In this document: positions 33,378 through 44,296 of the stretch, in pieces
Position numbering within the stretch: position 1 is the first letter of the stretch
Layout: every line of letters starts with the position of its first letter
Source: Coccinella septempunctata
Taxonomy: Eukaryota; Arthropoda; Insecta; Coleoptera; Coccinellidae
Direction: 5' to 3'
NCBI RefSeq assembly: GCF_907165205.1
Contig: NC_058195.1
Location: 17,422,001-17,486,000, forward strand
Length of the DNA stretch: 64,000 bases
Notes under the pieces: generated by a model
Databases searched by the model: none
Told to the model about the DNA's origin: nothing
Seen by the model: only the letters and a program-made list of their open reading frames with translations
Program-made: the position numbers and the translations under genes

Positions 33378-33958
33378 TTCTTAATAAACTTTTTAGGGTT
33401 TTCACTCCCAATCTCTGAAACAAAATCAATTAAAAATGAAATCGATGATTTGCTCCTGCGTAAATTCTTGCACTAATTTGTCAGGAAATTAACTAGAAAA
33501 AAATTGTTGCCTGACAATGAACTGAAAATGAATAAAGTTGAAATTATAATTTTATGTGGTAACGTTTCGGAGTCTATATCAGACTCCTTCATCAGACGAA
33601 AAATCTATTTTTGAAAATCTTCTGAATTGTGGCTTTTGTTTGACATCAATTGTCAATACATAAAAATAGAGACTGCAGAGAAACGTTGATTCATTTAATT
33701 TTGAAATTACCGGATGACAGCTCCTTCTTTAGTAAATTGATCCAAATATGATCTATTCCTACCGAACAATTTGCCAAATTATTATCTTGATCTAATAGAA
33801 TACACGTAGACTCTTTGATCTTTCGTTTGTAATGGTCTGGCTCCGTCATTAAAATTTTTTTTTTTTGCTCCTGACAAATTAGTGCAAGAATTTACGCAGG
33901 AGCAAATCATCGATTTCATTTTTAATTGATTTTGTAAAAAGTTTATTAAGAAATGCAG
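33378..33958. mobile_element. Palindromic element C, copy 2
   Basis: The same structure as 11370-11946 but reading the other way: left AACTTTTTAGGGTTTTCACT, the TTGTTGCCTGACAATGAACTG block, and the inverted arm ending GTTTATTAAGAAATGC. The central hammerhead-like motif is on the minus strand (33560-33597). A T-rich stretch and unrelated sequence at 33785-33865 partly replace the right arm. Confidence 0.65.
33560..33597 (-). ncRNA. Hammerhead-like motif in element C copy 2
   Basis: Minus strand: CTGATGA, A, stem GGAGTCT / AGACTCC around GATAT, then GAAACGT. It is identical in its stem to the copy at 11723, although the loop differs. Downstream complementarity for stem III is weaker here than in copy 1. 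Confidence 0.4.
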
Positions 33959-34167
33959 AATCCTCCCAGAATAAATTTTAATCGATACCACTAGCAAGTT
34001 TAAGCTAGGAAAACGAACATGCAGGTTAGTGATCCTGTCAAATCAGGTTAATACCGATAATGCCTTCTTTCAGTGCCTACTTACTAGAAACTTGCAACAT
34101 TATTATGAAACATCCAATTAATCAGAGAAATGAATCATGTTCGAGGAAAGCAATATATGATCATACA

Positions 34168-36340
34168 TATACTCCATTCACATTTATTTTAGCACTCGGT
34201 TGGCCATGAAATAATTTTCTCAAGTTTTTGTGACTAGGACAGAGTCAGGTTGGCACTCGTGATATGTCTTTAATATAATAACACCGTTGCCACAACTTAT
34301 ATCAATTAATATCACGAAAATGCCGAATGTGATTGAAAAAGAGAGAAGACAGGGTTTCAGGAATAGAATAGAATAGAATAGAAGTATTATTTAGAGTTCA
34401 GGTCCGCTCATTCAAATAGTAGGTAACCCTGATATTCTAATAACTACAATATATCAGACGGTAGCGAACATATTCATTGTAAGTGAATTTATATAATGTT
34501 TCATCTGAATCTAAACGACTTATTTTTTAGCTAAATGTTTCCACAATCAGAAATATTGTGAATGAAGAAAATGACAAAAAATTTCCTTCTATTGGGAGAC
34601 CCAAAAAAGTTTATTTTATTTTAGGGTGAACGAATGCGAAAAGTAACTACAGGATTTTCGATGAATGTCATCGTAGAATAAGTTCCAGAAAATTAATTTT
34701 TCAATTTTTCATTTGAATTGTCCTATACATAGTAAATTTCTTGAGGGATCAATAATGTATATAATTATCATTATTATATCAAAGTATTAAAAACAAACAG
34801 CCATAAATACGAGTCAGTTATCCTGCTAACTGTTAATTCTTGTGAAATTTTGTATTCTACATGCAAATAACTATACTTCATTCAAATATATTTTAGCAGT
34901 CGGTTGGCCATGAAATAATTTTCTCAAGTTTTTGTAACTAGAACGAAGTTAGGTTGGCACTCATGAAATGTCGTTAATGTCATAACGCCGTTGCCACATC
35001 TAATATCAATTTTTATTACGAAAATTCGAAAATGCTGAAAGTGATTGAAAAAAGAGACAGGGTTTCAGGAAGTGCTATTTAGAATTCATTCAAATAGTTA
35101 TACCCTGATATTCTAAAATCCACAATACGTCAGACGATAGCGAACATATTCAATGTAAGAAAATTTATATAATGTTTCATCTGAATCTAAAAGACTTATA
35201 TTTCAGCTGAATATTTCCACAATCAGAAAGATTGTGAATGAAGAGTATGACAAAGAATTTCCTTTTATTGGGAGACCCACAAAAAGTGGTGGCATTTGGG
35301 AATTTTATGTTTGAATGCGGAAAGTTTACTACAGGATTTTCGATAAGCGTCATCGTAGAATAGGTTTCCGAAAATTGATTTTTCTATTCTTCATTTGACT
35401 TGTCCTATACAATGTAAATGTCTTAAGGTACTAATAAATACCTAATTATTATAATTACATCAATGTATTAAGATGAATAGCCACAAATACGCGCAAGTTG
35501 CCCTGTTACTTGTTTATTCATGTGAAATTTTTTTCAACGGTGAAGTTGCATCTTAACTTGAAACTTGCTTCAACTCCTTTTACTTATATTGATGCAAGAT
35601 GATTTTTGTTGAAGAATTTAGCATTCTTGTAATTATCTGTTAATTCCTTCGGGAGATACCCATTCCCAACCACTGCATCATATGCATTTAATCTTCGGGT
35701 TAATATTTTTGAAATCCACAAATGATGTAAGCCAAAGAAGATAACGAACATTAACTCTCCTCAAGCTAGTGCATATTATGATATTATACTGATCTCTTGT
35801 ATTTTCCATGCAAATAACTGGATTTGGTATGTCGTCAATCAGTTTGTATAAACTTCAATTATGTTCGTCACATATTTTCCGAAGAGATTCGACATTGTGA
35901 TAAAATAGGTAATAACAGAAACTTTTACGTAGAACGGGCAACATAGCGTTGATTTGAAACCCAAAAATGTTTTGACAAGCTTCTTAACCCCACATTTTCG
36001 TACTATACAGAGTGAAATGTGTCAAATTTCCATGGCCAACCGACTGCTAAAATAAAGTTGAATGAAGTATAGATTTGGTATGGCTTCAATCAGTTTGTAT
36101 TGTATAAACGTCAATTATGTTCGTCACATATTTTCGATTTCATATTCTCCGAAGTGATTCGACTTGTGATAAAATACGTAATTATTCAGACTTTTACATA
36201 GAACGGACAACATAGCACTGATTTAAAACCCAAAAATATTTTGACAAACGTCATAACCCCACATTTTCGTACTATACACAGTGGAATGTGTCAAAATTCC
36301 ATGGCCAACCGAGTGCTGAAATAAAAGTGAATGGAGTATA
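34168..36340 (+). mobile_element. TACTCC-family element (outer copy) split by a second copy
   Basis: The outer copy consists of 34168-34871 and 36072-36340. The left end is TATACTCCATTCACATTTAT; the right end is GAATGGAGTATA. Its sequence breaks in ATGCAAATAAC and resumes with GATTTGGTATGGCTTCAATC, which are contiguous in copy 1 (10009-10035). A run of four GAATA units lies at about 34362-34381. Confidence 0.85.
34872..36071 (+). mobile_element. TACTCC-family element (inner copy)
   Basis: A complete 1.2-kb copy starting TACTTCATTC and ending GAATGAAGTA, flanked by TA on both sides inside the outer copy. No coding capacity. Both ends carry the same C-to-T type change (ACTTC for ACTCC), consistent with a subfamily. 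Confidence 0.85.
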
Positions 36341-37621
36341 GAATTTGACATTTTGACAATACAATCTACAATATTTCATTCTATGACTAAAACTGTTAGT
36401 GCCCATTCACAATGAACTTATGCTGTCATTCGAACGCAATGTCAACGTAAAATGCATAGTTGAAATATAGGGTTTTACATGAAAGTGTTCACAATGCGAA
36501 ACATAATTTTTTCGTCTACGGGCCTCACTCAACCTCTTTCTTTTGTAATCGTGACCTGCTCAGGACTCTCCTCTATATTTGTATTTCGTATAAACAAAGC
36601 ATCTCATTTTTCTTCCAGTAGATGCTATCAGATAGTTTTGATACATTCTGTCAGGACAGTCCTTCACGAAATAACGAATAGCGTCATGATCAATTATTAT
36701 AACGGTTAATTAAATTGTATATCGTGAATTATAGCGGGATGAAATTATTATAAGATCGAATATCCGCCTGTGCAGATCAGTATCTTGCGAGTTCTCGAGT
36801 TTTGATCTCATGGCGATGACAGGTCAAATGGATTGGCAAATCAGAAGGCACAAATAAACAAAAGGATTCTATTCACACTAGGTTATTTGATACTACTTGA
36901 AAAATTCGATAGGCTATAAATACGATACTACTACTTGTTGGGAGGTTATCGAACTAGACAATGTTACTGATAGAGCTGACACCATATATGTGACTTGTGT
37001 TCACAGCCACACCCTAATACAGAGTCTTTATTTTTGATTGTAACATCGCAGTGTGCTTTGAATGAGTATTATTCTTTGGCGCTTGGGTCTAGACCCTCGA
37101 ATAAATACATAGTCAATTATCCTAATTATTGCTTGAGATTAGGTCAATCTTTTGTTTCCGAAACCGTAAAAATTATTGAAATTGCCAAACTCACAATAAT
37201 TTATCTCCTGTAGTTTGTTTTGTTTAATGGCAAATTTTCATAGAAACGCGGAATTTCAAATCTGAATGAACCATTTAATTTGTAGGTATTTCAGAAAATG
37301 TGGATTCAACTGAGAACAGAATCATATGATATTCACTAGCATAAATTGTTTAACCAGACATGTGTTCCGCTATTAAGCGGCTACAACAGTTCAATAAAAG
37401 TGAAAAGTTCAGTTCAATATCAGTTTCATCTAATCAAGTAGTAAATTTTTTTTATGAAGTTTCAACAAATTGATCTGAAGACTTACAGATTCCTTAACAT
37501 AAAAAAGCAGACAACAAATGGATGGAATACCTACATATAAATGAAAAAATTGTTCTACGGAATTTTACGCCAATGACAATTTGTAAAGGATCTATTTGGT
37601 GATAATATTCGGTTTATTTCA
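36341..37621. other. Unassigned region
   Basis: About 1.3 kb with no gene or repeat recognised; probably old intergenic sequence. Confidence 0.3.
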
Positions 37622-37673
37622 GTGAATAACATTGAACTCTAAAATAACTCCTTTAGAGTTCAATGGTGAATAA
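37622..37673. mobile_element. 36-bp hairpin insertion with 8-bp target duplication
   Basis: The insert (37630-37665) is arms CATTGAACTCTAAA and complement around an 8-base loop. The perfect direct repeat GTGAATAA lies at 37622-37629 and 37666-37673. Same termini as the insert at 19067-19095. Confidence 0.8.
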
Positions 37674-38104
37674 TTTCGTTGCCCGTCAAGATTGAAATTT
37701 ATGATGTTCACAATATCATGGTCTGGTTATCCAAGTGATGATTCTTTAGATGCAACTCTAAAAGGGAATTATGTCGCATAGATATAAGGGAAAAAATCTA
37801 GCACTCTGGAAGCTCATTGGCAAATAATATTTATTAATCCAATCTATTGATTAAATAGGGTTGGACATGATCGATGGTGCTTGCTCGGACAGCAGGACGT
37901 ATGACGTCATTAAAAATTTGATTTTTAAGTAAGAACTACTGCTCTATCTATCTAAAATATTTATTTTCAGTGCTGCGATGTCACCACTTGTATAGAGAAG
38001 TGGCACTTTGATGATTCACAGAAGAACACGTGCTTATTATTGCAACTTCCGATTGGCTTGGACGCTTCTTTCCTAGTTATAAACTAGACACCTATGAACA
38101 TATA
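37674..38104. other. Unassigned spacer
   Basis: Nothing recognised. Confidence 0.3.
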
Positions 38105-39516
38105 CAGGGTGTGGCATAATGAATGGATAATATGGTGCCTGCGGGTAAAGGACCTTATGGCGGTTCGGAAAAATATATTTCATGTAAAAATCCCATGGTT
38201 TTCGAGATATTGGAGATTTTCGAAAATTCAAGAAAATCACACCCTTCGCCACTCGTTTTGCAGTCAAGACTCCAAATGAAGGAATTTTTTCAAACTGTTT
38301 TTCGGATAGTATTCCTGGATAGATGCGCTATAGAATTCAAATTATTATTTTTGGGGCGCATGAATAGTTTTTCATAAACAAAAGATCTAACTCAAATTTT
38401 CTGTTTTGCTTATTTTTTTTAGAGCTCCTGATGCCCGCTTTGAACACTTTTTGTAAAACTCGATTCAATTAAACGATATTTAAAATTTTTTTTCTCTCGT
38501 ATTCTTTCATTATTAAGCCCTATTGTTATAAAATTAATAGTTTTTGAGCGAATTTCAAGTAACGAAGTGAATTTTAGTACTTTTGTAATTAAGAAATAAA
38601 GGTAATAAATAATTCCTATTACATTGAGTCAACCCTTTGTTTCAAAAATGTTGAAATTTAATTCATAACTTGAAATTAATTCGAAAATATTGATTTCTCA
38701 ACGGTGGGGTTCAATAATGAAAGAAAACGAGACAAAATAACAATTTTAAAATATCGTTTCATTGAATGAAGTTTCACAAATGATGTTTAAAGTGGCCACC
38801 ATGAGTTCTGATACATGCTCTATAGTCTACACTTTCTAATGAATCATAGATTTATTGCATATCAACAATTTTAAAATGAGTATCGTTTCATTGAATTAAA
38901 TTTCACTAAGGCTCTAAGAGGCCACCATGAGCTTCAGTACATGCTCTAAACCTTGTTATGGATTATTGGATTATTTTGCTTGCATTTCTCATTTTATTGC
39001 TAAACATTTTAGAAACAGTGTTTACATTAAACTAGGCCTCAACTGATTGCAATAGGAATTTATTTTGTATTAAATGCTGAAAATACAGAAAGTTATACCA
39101 TTTCGGAATCTCAATGAAACGGGCATGTTTTTTATTGCATTGGCTCTCAGGCTATTATATTATTTTTTACACCACGCTAAGTTGAACTTATGAAAAAGAA
39201 TAAACAAAACGGAAAAGTTGAGTTAGATCTTTTTTTCATGAGGAACTATTCATGCGCCTCAAAAATAATGAATTACATTCGATAGATCGTCTATTCAGAA
39301 ATACTATACAAAATACAGTTTGAAAAACTCCTTCATTTGAAGTCTTGCCTGCAAAACGAGTGGCGAAGACTGCGAAGAGTGTAATTCTCTTGAATTTTCG
39401 AAAATCTACAATATCTCGAGAACCAAGGCACTATTACTAAACGTAAAATATATTTTTCTGAACCAGAGTCCTCTACCTGTAGGCTCCATAATATCCATTC
39501 ATTACGCCACACCCTG
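38105..39516. mobile_element. Palindromic element, family E, ~310-bp arms
   Basis: A 1.41-kb element flanked by TA: left CAGGGTGTGGCATAATGAAT, right complement ATTCATTACGCCACACCCTG. The arms match over about 310 bp (AACGAGTGGCGAAG; GAACTATTCATGCGCC). The centre contains a further inverted pair (AAACGATATTTAAAATT and its partner near 38740) and two direct copies of a block with TTTCATTGAAT...GGCCACCATGAG...ACATGCTCTA (38745-38825 and 38872-38952). No transposase. Confidence 0.8.
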
Positions 39517-40424
39517 TATACGATGCTTTAGGCCTCAGACTCAATATTAACAAAACCAAAATCCTGTTAAGTCCGCCAAAAAACCTTCAAATAGATATCA
39601 GCCTGGAGGATGAAACTCTAGAATACATATATGTAGGTCGTGCAGTTCAAATATAATACTTGGGAAGCTTCATAAATACTAGGGCTAACCTGGACACAAA
39701 AATACACAACCGTATCAATTAAGCATCACGGGCATTCTGTAAGCTATGGGACAGAGTGTTTCAAAATCACGACCAAGACAGCCGTTTACTAAGCAGTGGT
39801 TTCCCCTACAGAAGCGAATGCTGGACTCCCTACAGGCGACACATTAAACAGCTTGAGCAAACGCAACAACGTCATCTGAAACAAATAATGCACATCAGTG
39901 TTTCAAATGCAGAAGTGTTGCAGCGCGCAAGTTGTATAAGAATTGAGACTGAAGTAACGAGGGCCCGACTCAGATGGAGGGGCCACATTCTGAGGATGCA
40001 AGACACAAGACTCCCCAAAATAGCACAGTACGGCGAATTCACAGAGGGAGCTCGGAAACCAGGAGGACAGTATAAGAGGTTCAAAGATTGATGCAGTAAA
40101 TCAATCCTAAAATCAGTTAATGCCAATCATAACTGGGAACAACTAGCGTTAGACAGATCACAGTGGAGGTCTTTGGTTCACAGCTGTAATGGAGAGTCGA
40201 GAAGAATACAGCGGCGGCTAGATCTGGTTGGTGCCTATCCATGCCCAGAGTGTGGAAGGATCTGTAGGACCACAGATTACAGAGAATCTGTAATAATGAG
40301 GATAAATTCAGATGCATACTACCCGCTGATATGAATATCAACAAGTGTTACGATCTGAATTGAACTAGCCAATTTGCCATCGTCAAGGCCCCAAATGGAG
40401 TACACTCCACCGAAGAAAAGCAGA

Positions 40425-40465
40425 TGCTGACCATGGTTTCGGCCTCATTTGGCCTCATCAGAGCA
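40425..40465 (-). ncRNA. Type-I hammerhead ribozyme, left arm
   Basis: On the minus strand: stem I strand TGCT, CTGATGA, stem II GGCC / GGCC with loop AAATGA, GAAA, minimal stem III AC / GT with tetraloop CATG, then C at the predicted cleavage position followed by stem I strand AGCA, which pairs perfectly with TGCT. All conserved core positions are present. Short stem III type-I hammerheads are known from Penelope-like retroelements. It would self-cleave the transcript just 5' of AGCA. Confidence 0.8.
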
Positions 40466-40532
40466 ACATAGCATTTTTCTACGGTGGAGAACGTTTGGAT
40501 ATATTACCCTATTACCCAGTAGAACATGCCAA

Positions 40533-40801
40533 TCTATATTAATAAAAGAGGATCTATGGTTTACTTCAAAATGCTTTATTGTTCAAACGATCGCACCAAA
40601 TTGGACAATTCTTTTTTTGTTGTGTTTATTATTGTTAGGTCAAGGTTTATATAACAAAATATTCCAAAAAAAAATTGTACAGAATAGAAAAAAAGGCACT
40701 CCTTTTTCTTACGACCAATCGAGCAATCACGATGAGTTAGTTATTATTATCTACCCTAGAAATAATTTAAATGGCAAAACTAGGTTTGCCGGGTCAGCTA
40801 G
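40533..40801 (+). mobile_element. Non-autonomous Helitron, 269 bp
   Basis: It begins TCTATATTAATAAAAGAG directly after an A (40532). It ends with a hairpin, GGCAAAAC...GTTTGCC (40773-40790), then GGGTCAG and the terminal CTAG (40798-40801), directly before a T. TC start, 3' hairpin about 7-10 bases before CTRR, and insertion between A and T are the diagnostic Helitron features. It encodes no RepHel protein. It lies in the centre of the ribozyme palindrome. Confidence 0.85.
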
Positions 40802-40858
40802 TATTGAATAAAGTTCCATCAATTCCAAACGTTCTCCACCGTAAAAAAAATGCTATGT

Positions 40859-40899
40859 TGCTCTGATGAGGCCAAATGAGGCCGAAACTATGGTCAGCA
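40859..40899 (+). ncRNA. Type-I hammerhead ribozyme, right arm
   Basis: Plus strand: TGCT (40859-40862), CTGATGA (40863-40869), stem II GGCC (40870-40873) / GGCC (40880-40883), GAAA (40884-40887), stem III A-C / G-T with loop TATG, cleavage-site C at 40895, and AGCA (40896-40899) pairing with TGCT. It differs from the left-arm copy in the stem III loop (TATG for CATG), a change that keeps the fold. Confidence 0.8.
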
Positions 40900-41344
40900 T
40901 CTGCTTTTCTTCGGCGGAGCGTACTCCATTTGGGTCCTTGACGATGGCAAATTGGCTAGTTCAATTCAGATCGTAACACTTGTTGATATTCATATCAGCG
41001 GGTAGTATGCATCTGAATTTATAGTCATTATTGTATTCATTGCCTCCCCGTTTAGGCGTGATCGTTCTTTATTAGAATCTGTAATCTGTGCTGTAGGACA
41101 CGGTTGGGTCTATTCAATCACAGGTGGGCACACAGTCACAAGTAGCAATAGAAATTATAAGTTTGATGGCACCGATGGTCTTTTTGTAGATTTATTCTCG
41201 GTAACGAGATTCAGCAATGATTGAATGAATGAGTGGCTATGGATTCAAATTGAATGTAAGTACTAAAAACGTCTATAGAAGCGTACCTCGCAGATTCTTT
41301 TCAAATCGGTTACGAAAAGTAAAACGTTTCGAAACGTCAGCCTG

Positions 41345-41450
41345 TATTTTTTTAACTGAGCCGATTCTGAAAAAATGTTACGAGATAAAAGTGTTTCTTT
41401 TAACCTTAAGAATCTACTGTTAAAATATTTGTATGAGTCAGACCCACCCC
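41345..41450 (-). mobile_element. MITE family B arm fragment
   Basis: It contains GAGCCGATTCTG, AAAAGTGTTTCTTTTAACC, AAGAATCTACTGTTAAAATA and a decayed end GACCCACCCC. Only one arm is present. Confidence 0.6.
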
Positions 41451-42641
41451 ATATATAAAAATAAAAAAAAATGTGTAGCATCACTCGATTTCTCAATAGA
41501 GATATTATCGGGAATGTTTAATGATATGTGTATGGAAGACTTTTCTGAAGCACAGTCTATGGTAATGCTCCAGGTACCAAAGTAGGCAAGGTATATGAGC
41601 AAACAGGCGTACTAGGAGGCCTAGGATCTGAGTATTCTAGTGAAATAGGGGAATTTGACTTCATATGAATCATCCTTGAAGCAGAACCTTTATGTTTCGA
41701 CACATCTTCAACTTTTTTCTCAGAGGAGCTAACCATCTTGGCACCTTTGTCCGCAGGTCCTTTAGATATAGGATACCTTGACTTGGTGGTTTGATTTTAA
41801 AATTTCACTCTCTATCAAACCTATGACATTCATATTAATCAGTGTTTTGATCCTACGGTTGTTTGTGGTGGTTGACTGAGAGCTATCATGTGTTTTGTAA
41901 CGCTTGGCCGTAAACTTGGGAGAGTTCTAGGCCTGTTGAGAGATGGAGGAATGTTTGAAAGAGATATTTTGGGGAATTTGTAATTAACTGCTTATTGAAC
42001 GAGATGACTTTCGGTCTCATGGAGACATGAATGGTGCGATCGTTTATTATAATTGAATTTATTGATAAATAAGAAATATTAATAGTAAACATATAAGTAT
42101 GGATTGTAAACTGCATTGCAGCTCCGACCATGCTTAGGACACTTTTGTGTTTTGTTTATTCATCGCAACGTTCATTGTACCCAACACTGACCCACTTAAT
42201 TCAATTTGTATTGTTCTAGGTATGTTTCTCAATACAATGAAAAGACAATTTAATGAATGAATAGAGATTCCCCTCTTGGACTTAACAGGCAAATTATGCG
42301 ATGTGAGTTCATCGAGGACTCTTGTCATACAATACGTTAAATCAAGAGCTCTTAATACTCTACTAGAAGTTTAACTTTTTAATTTCAGAGGGGTGACCAT
42401 CCGGGGAAGTAATACATAGGTACGATTCGAAATTAAGACGATCGACATTGCTTGCTTATTTACGGATGCTACCCCAAATACGGAAATGTGTCTGAGCAAT
42501 ATCCTGAATTACGAACTGAGTCAGTTGAAAAGTAGGAATTACCACCCGTAAGTGAGGAAAACTGAATAATTTTCAGTTATTCCTGAAATGTAGTGCAATT
42601 TTGGCATATATCACTATGAAAATTTTGGCAATATATACCTA
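41451..42641. other. Unassigned region with a coding-like minus-strand stretch
   Basis: Between about 41560 and 42110, minus-strand translation gives Ser/Pro/Lys-rich open stretches, such as KGPADKGAKMVSSSEKKVED followed by a PISLEYSDPRPPSTPVCSY run, interrupted by stops near 41800-41840. It could be an exon of an unrecognised host gene or a decayed retroelement gag. No domain is recognised. Confidence 0.3.
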
Positions 42642-44296
42642 CAGGGTGTTCTCAAAAGTGAGGCTTTTTTTTGACAGGTAATAGAACTCCTCAAAATAAG
42701 TCATGGTGCCAAAAAATATTTTATATAAAATATTCACCAGGGCTGTGTATTTCGAAACCAAAGTTACTCTGAAATCTGAGAACTTCCCGCTTCGGATCTG
42801 CATGCCTACCCAAGATTCGATTTCGGTAGTGCTTCGGATGCAATACTACTGTGCTACAGAATGTGACTGCCGCTTGGTAATTGCATATGGGTAGTCACAT
42901 TCTGCAGCCACTGTATATATCCAACGCACTACCGGAAACCATACCTTTATGCGTAGGCTTATGACGACGAAAGGTCAGTATACTAGAAACTATCAGAGTC
43001 AGCGTATGATTTTCGTGAATTTTCGGAGTGTCGCAAAGTAGTTGAGTTCCTTTGCGGCGTGCAGATTGTGAAGAAGACGATTTCCGTTAAGAAATCAACC
43101 AACTTCTCGGATGTGGATAAACTTGGTGCAGAGATGTATGGATACTGGACGTTTGCACGAATCCCGGGGAGCAAATGTTGGCAGGCCTGTATCATCATAA
43201 ATGGCAGAAATCGAGAATTCTTGACATAGTTGAGGACAACCGACAACAAGTACTAGATCCATAGCCAGGGTCGTCGGAGTGAGCCACAGTAGAGTTTGGA
43301 AGACACTAAGACAAGAGCAATTGTACCCCAACCATTTCCAGAAAGTTCAAACATTTCAATCAGAAGATCATCCTCGAAGAAAATAATTCTGCCTGTGGCT
43401 TTTATATCACCAATATCTAACAACATCCATTGTGTTTACTGAAGAAGTCACTTTCATATGGAATGGAGTAAACAATTTCCACAATTGTGTGGTCTACAGA
43501 AAATCCTCACGCTATCAGAAGAAGATTTTCAGTAAAGGTTTTCCTTGAATGTCTGCATCGGACTCCTGTATGGAATGCTTATTAGGCCATTTTTTTTCTA
43601 CAACCACGAATGTCAGGTGAAGACTTTTTCTCCAGAACGATTTGCCAGGATTACTAGAAGATGTTCCTCTCAATATTCGGCAGAGAATGTGGTTGTTACA
43701 GGATGGAGCACCACCCCACTTCTGAAGAAACGTTCGAAATTATTTAAATAATGTGTTCCCGAATAGGCGAATAGAACGTGGTGGATCCATTTCTTGGCCT
43801 GCACGCTCTTCGGATCTCAACCCCTGTGATTTCTTTCTTTTGGGGTTATTCGAAAACATTAGTGTACAGGAAGGTTAGGTGGATAGTGTGGACTAACTAA
43901 GACAACGCATTGAAAATGCTTGTGAAATTTCATAAGCATATATAATTATTCGTGGGCAAACGGATGTCATAGTTGCTGCGCTTCATGTAACCATTCGTTA
44001 TTACGCTGGGCAAGACTTTGTGCCCATCAAACGATTGGTGATAACTTCGAACAATTTTTTTGAAGAATTCGAAGCAATTTCAACGGTGAGTTTATGAATT
44101 GCCTCATTATTTTTCTCATACGGCCTTTCCGTGGAAGTATTTTTCCTTTGCTTAGTTTAAACTTTCATAATTGATGCCCAAGGCTTTTTTTATTAAATAT
44201 TTTATATGAGCAACTGCCGGCGAAAGGATCTCTTTCAATGAATTCTACCACACTACCACCTGTCAAAAGAAAAGTCTCACCTTAAAAAACACCCTG
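42642..44296 (+). mobile_element. DD41D-type transposon, decayed full-length copy
   Basis: A 1.66-kb element flanked by TA: left CAGGGTGTTCTCAAAAGTGA, right complement TCACCTTAAAAAACACCCTG, with a further shared TTTGACAGGT / ACCTGTCAAA block. It carries a transposase pseudogene in the same orientation. A small palindrome with about 80-bp arms (around 42800-42965, e.g. CAGAATGTGACT / AGTCACATTCTG) sits in its 5' part and may be a separate insertion. This element is the best candidate autonomous relative of MITE family A. Confidence 0.8.
42990..44090 (+). pseudogene. DD41D-type transposase pseudogene
   Basis: The protein is broken into several frames but all landmarks are there: helix-turn-helix TRSIARVVGVSHSRVWKTLR, LYPNHFQKVQTFQSED, first catalytic block TSIVFTEEVTFIWNGVNNFH (the first Asp position reads E), then VVYRKSS, LNIRQRMW-like region, second catalytic block LLQDGAPPHF (about 43693), a stop, and the third block WPARSSDLNPCDFF (about 43798). 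The distance from the second to the third Asp is 41 residues between, as in the 47-kb copy. It is inactive because of stops, frameshifts and the altered first Asp. Confidence 0.75.

Larger units (their letters stand above)
40262..41099. mobile_element. Palindromic element with two outward-facing hammerhead ribozymes and 9-bp target duplication
   Basis: The element (40271-41090) begins CACAGATTACAG and ends with its complement CTGTAATCTGTG. It is flanked by the direct repeat CTGTAGGAC (40262-40270 and 41091-41099). Its arms of about 230-260 bp are inverted copies (GATGCATACTACCCGCTGAT; GTTACGATCTGAATTGAACT; GGAGAACGTTTGG). Each arm carries a canonical hammerhead ribozyme core. The centre was later split by a Helitron (40533-40801). 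A 9-bp duplication is typical of Mutator-like elements, but Penelope-type insertion gives variable duplications, so the class is open. Confidence 0.75.
39537..41225 (+). pseudogene. LINE C-terminal copy, interrupted by a ribozyme-bearing palindrome
   Basis: Same family as the minus-strand copy at 21597-22578. From 39537 it reads LRLNINKTKILL, then LEDETLE, a stop, YLGSFINTRANLDTKIHNRI, stops, RSECWTPYRRHIKQLEQTQQ, then HILRMQDTRL, EGARKPGGQYKRF, and AYPCPECGRICR just before the insertion at 40271. The 3' part resumes at 41100 (CGGTTGGGTCTATTCAATCA) and ends in ATTGAATGAATGA at about 41225. Several stops and a frameshift show it is dead. Confidence 0.8.

Noticed and set aside
42862..42905. CAGAATGTGACT hairpin considered as a fourth tiny insertion
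   Set aside because: No 8-bp target duplication, and it lies inside a larger palindrome.
43095..43331. Minus-strand frames over the 43-kb transposase
   Set aside because: The plus-strand transposase motifs explain this sequence; the antisense frames are incidental.
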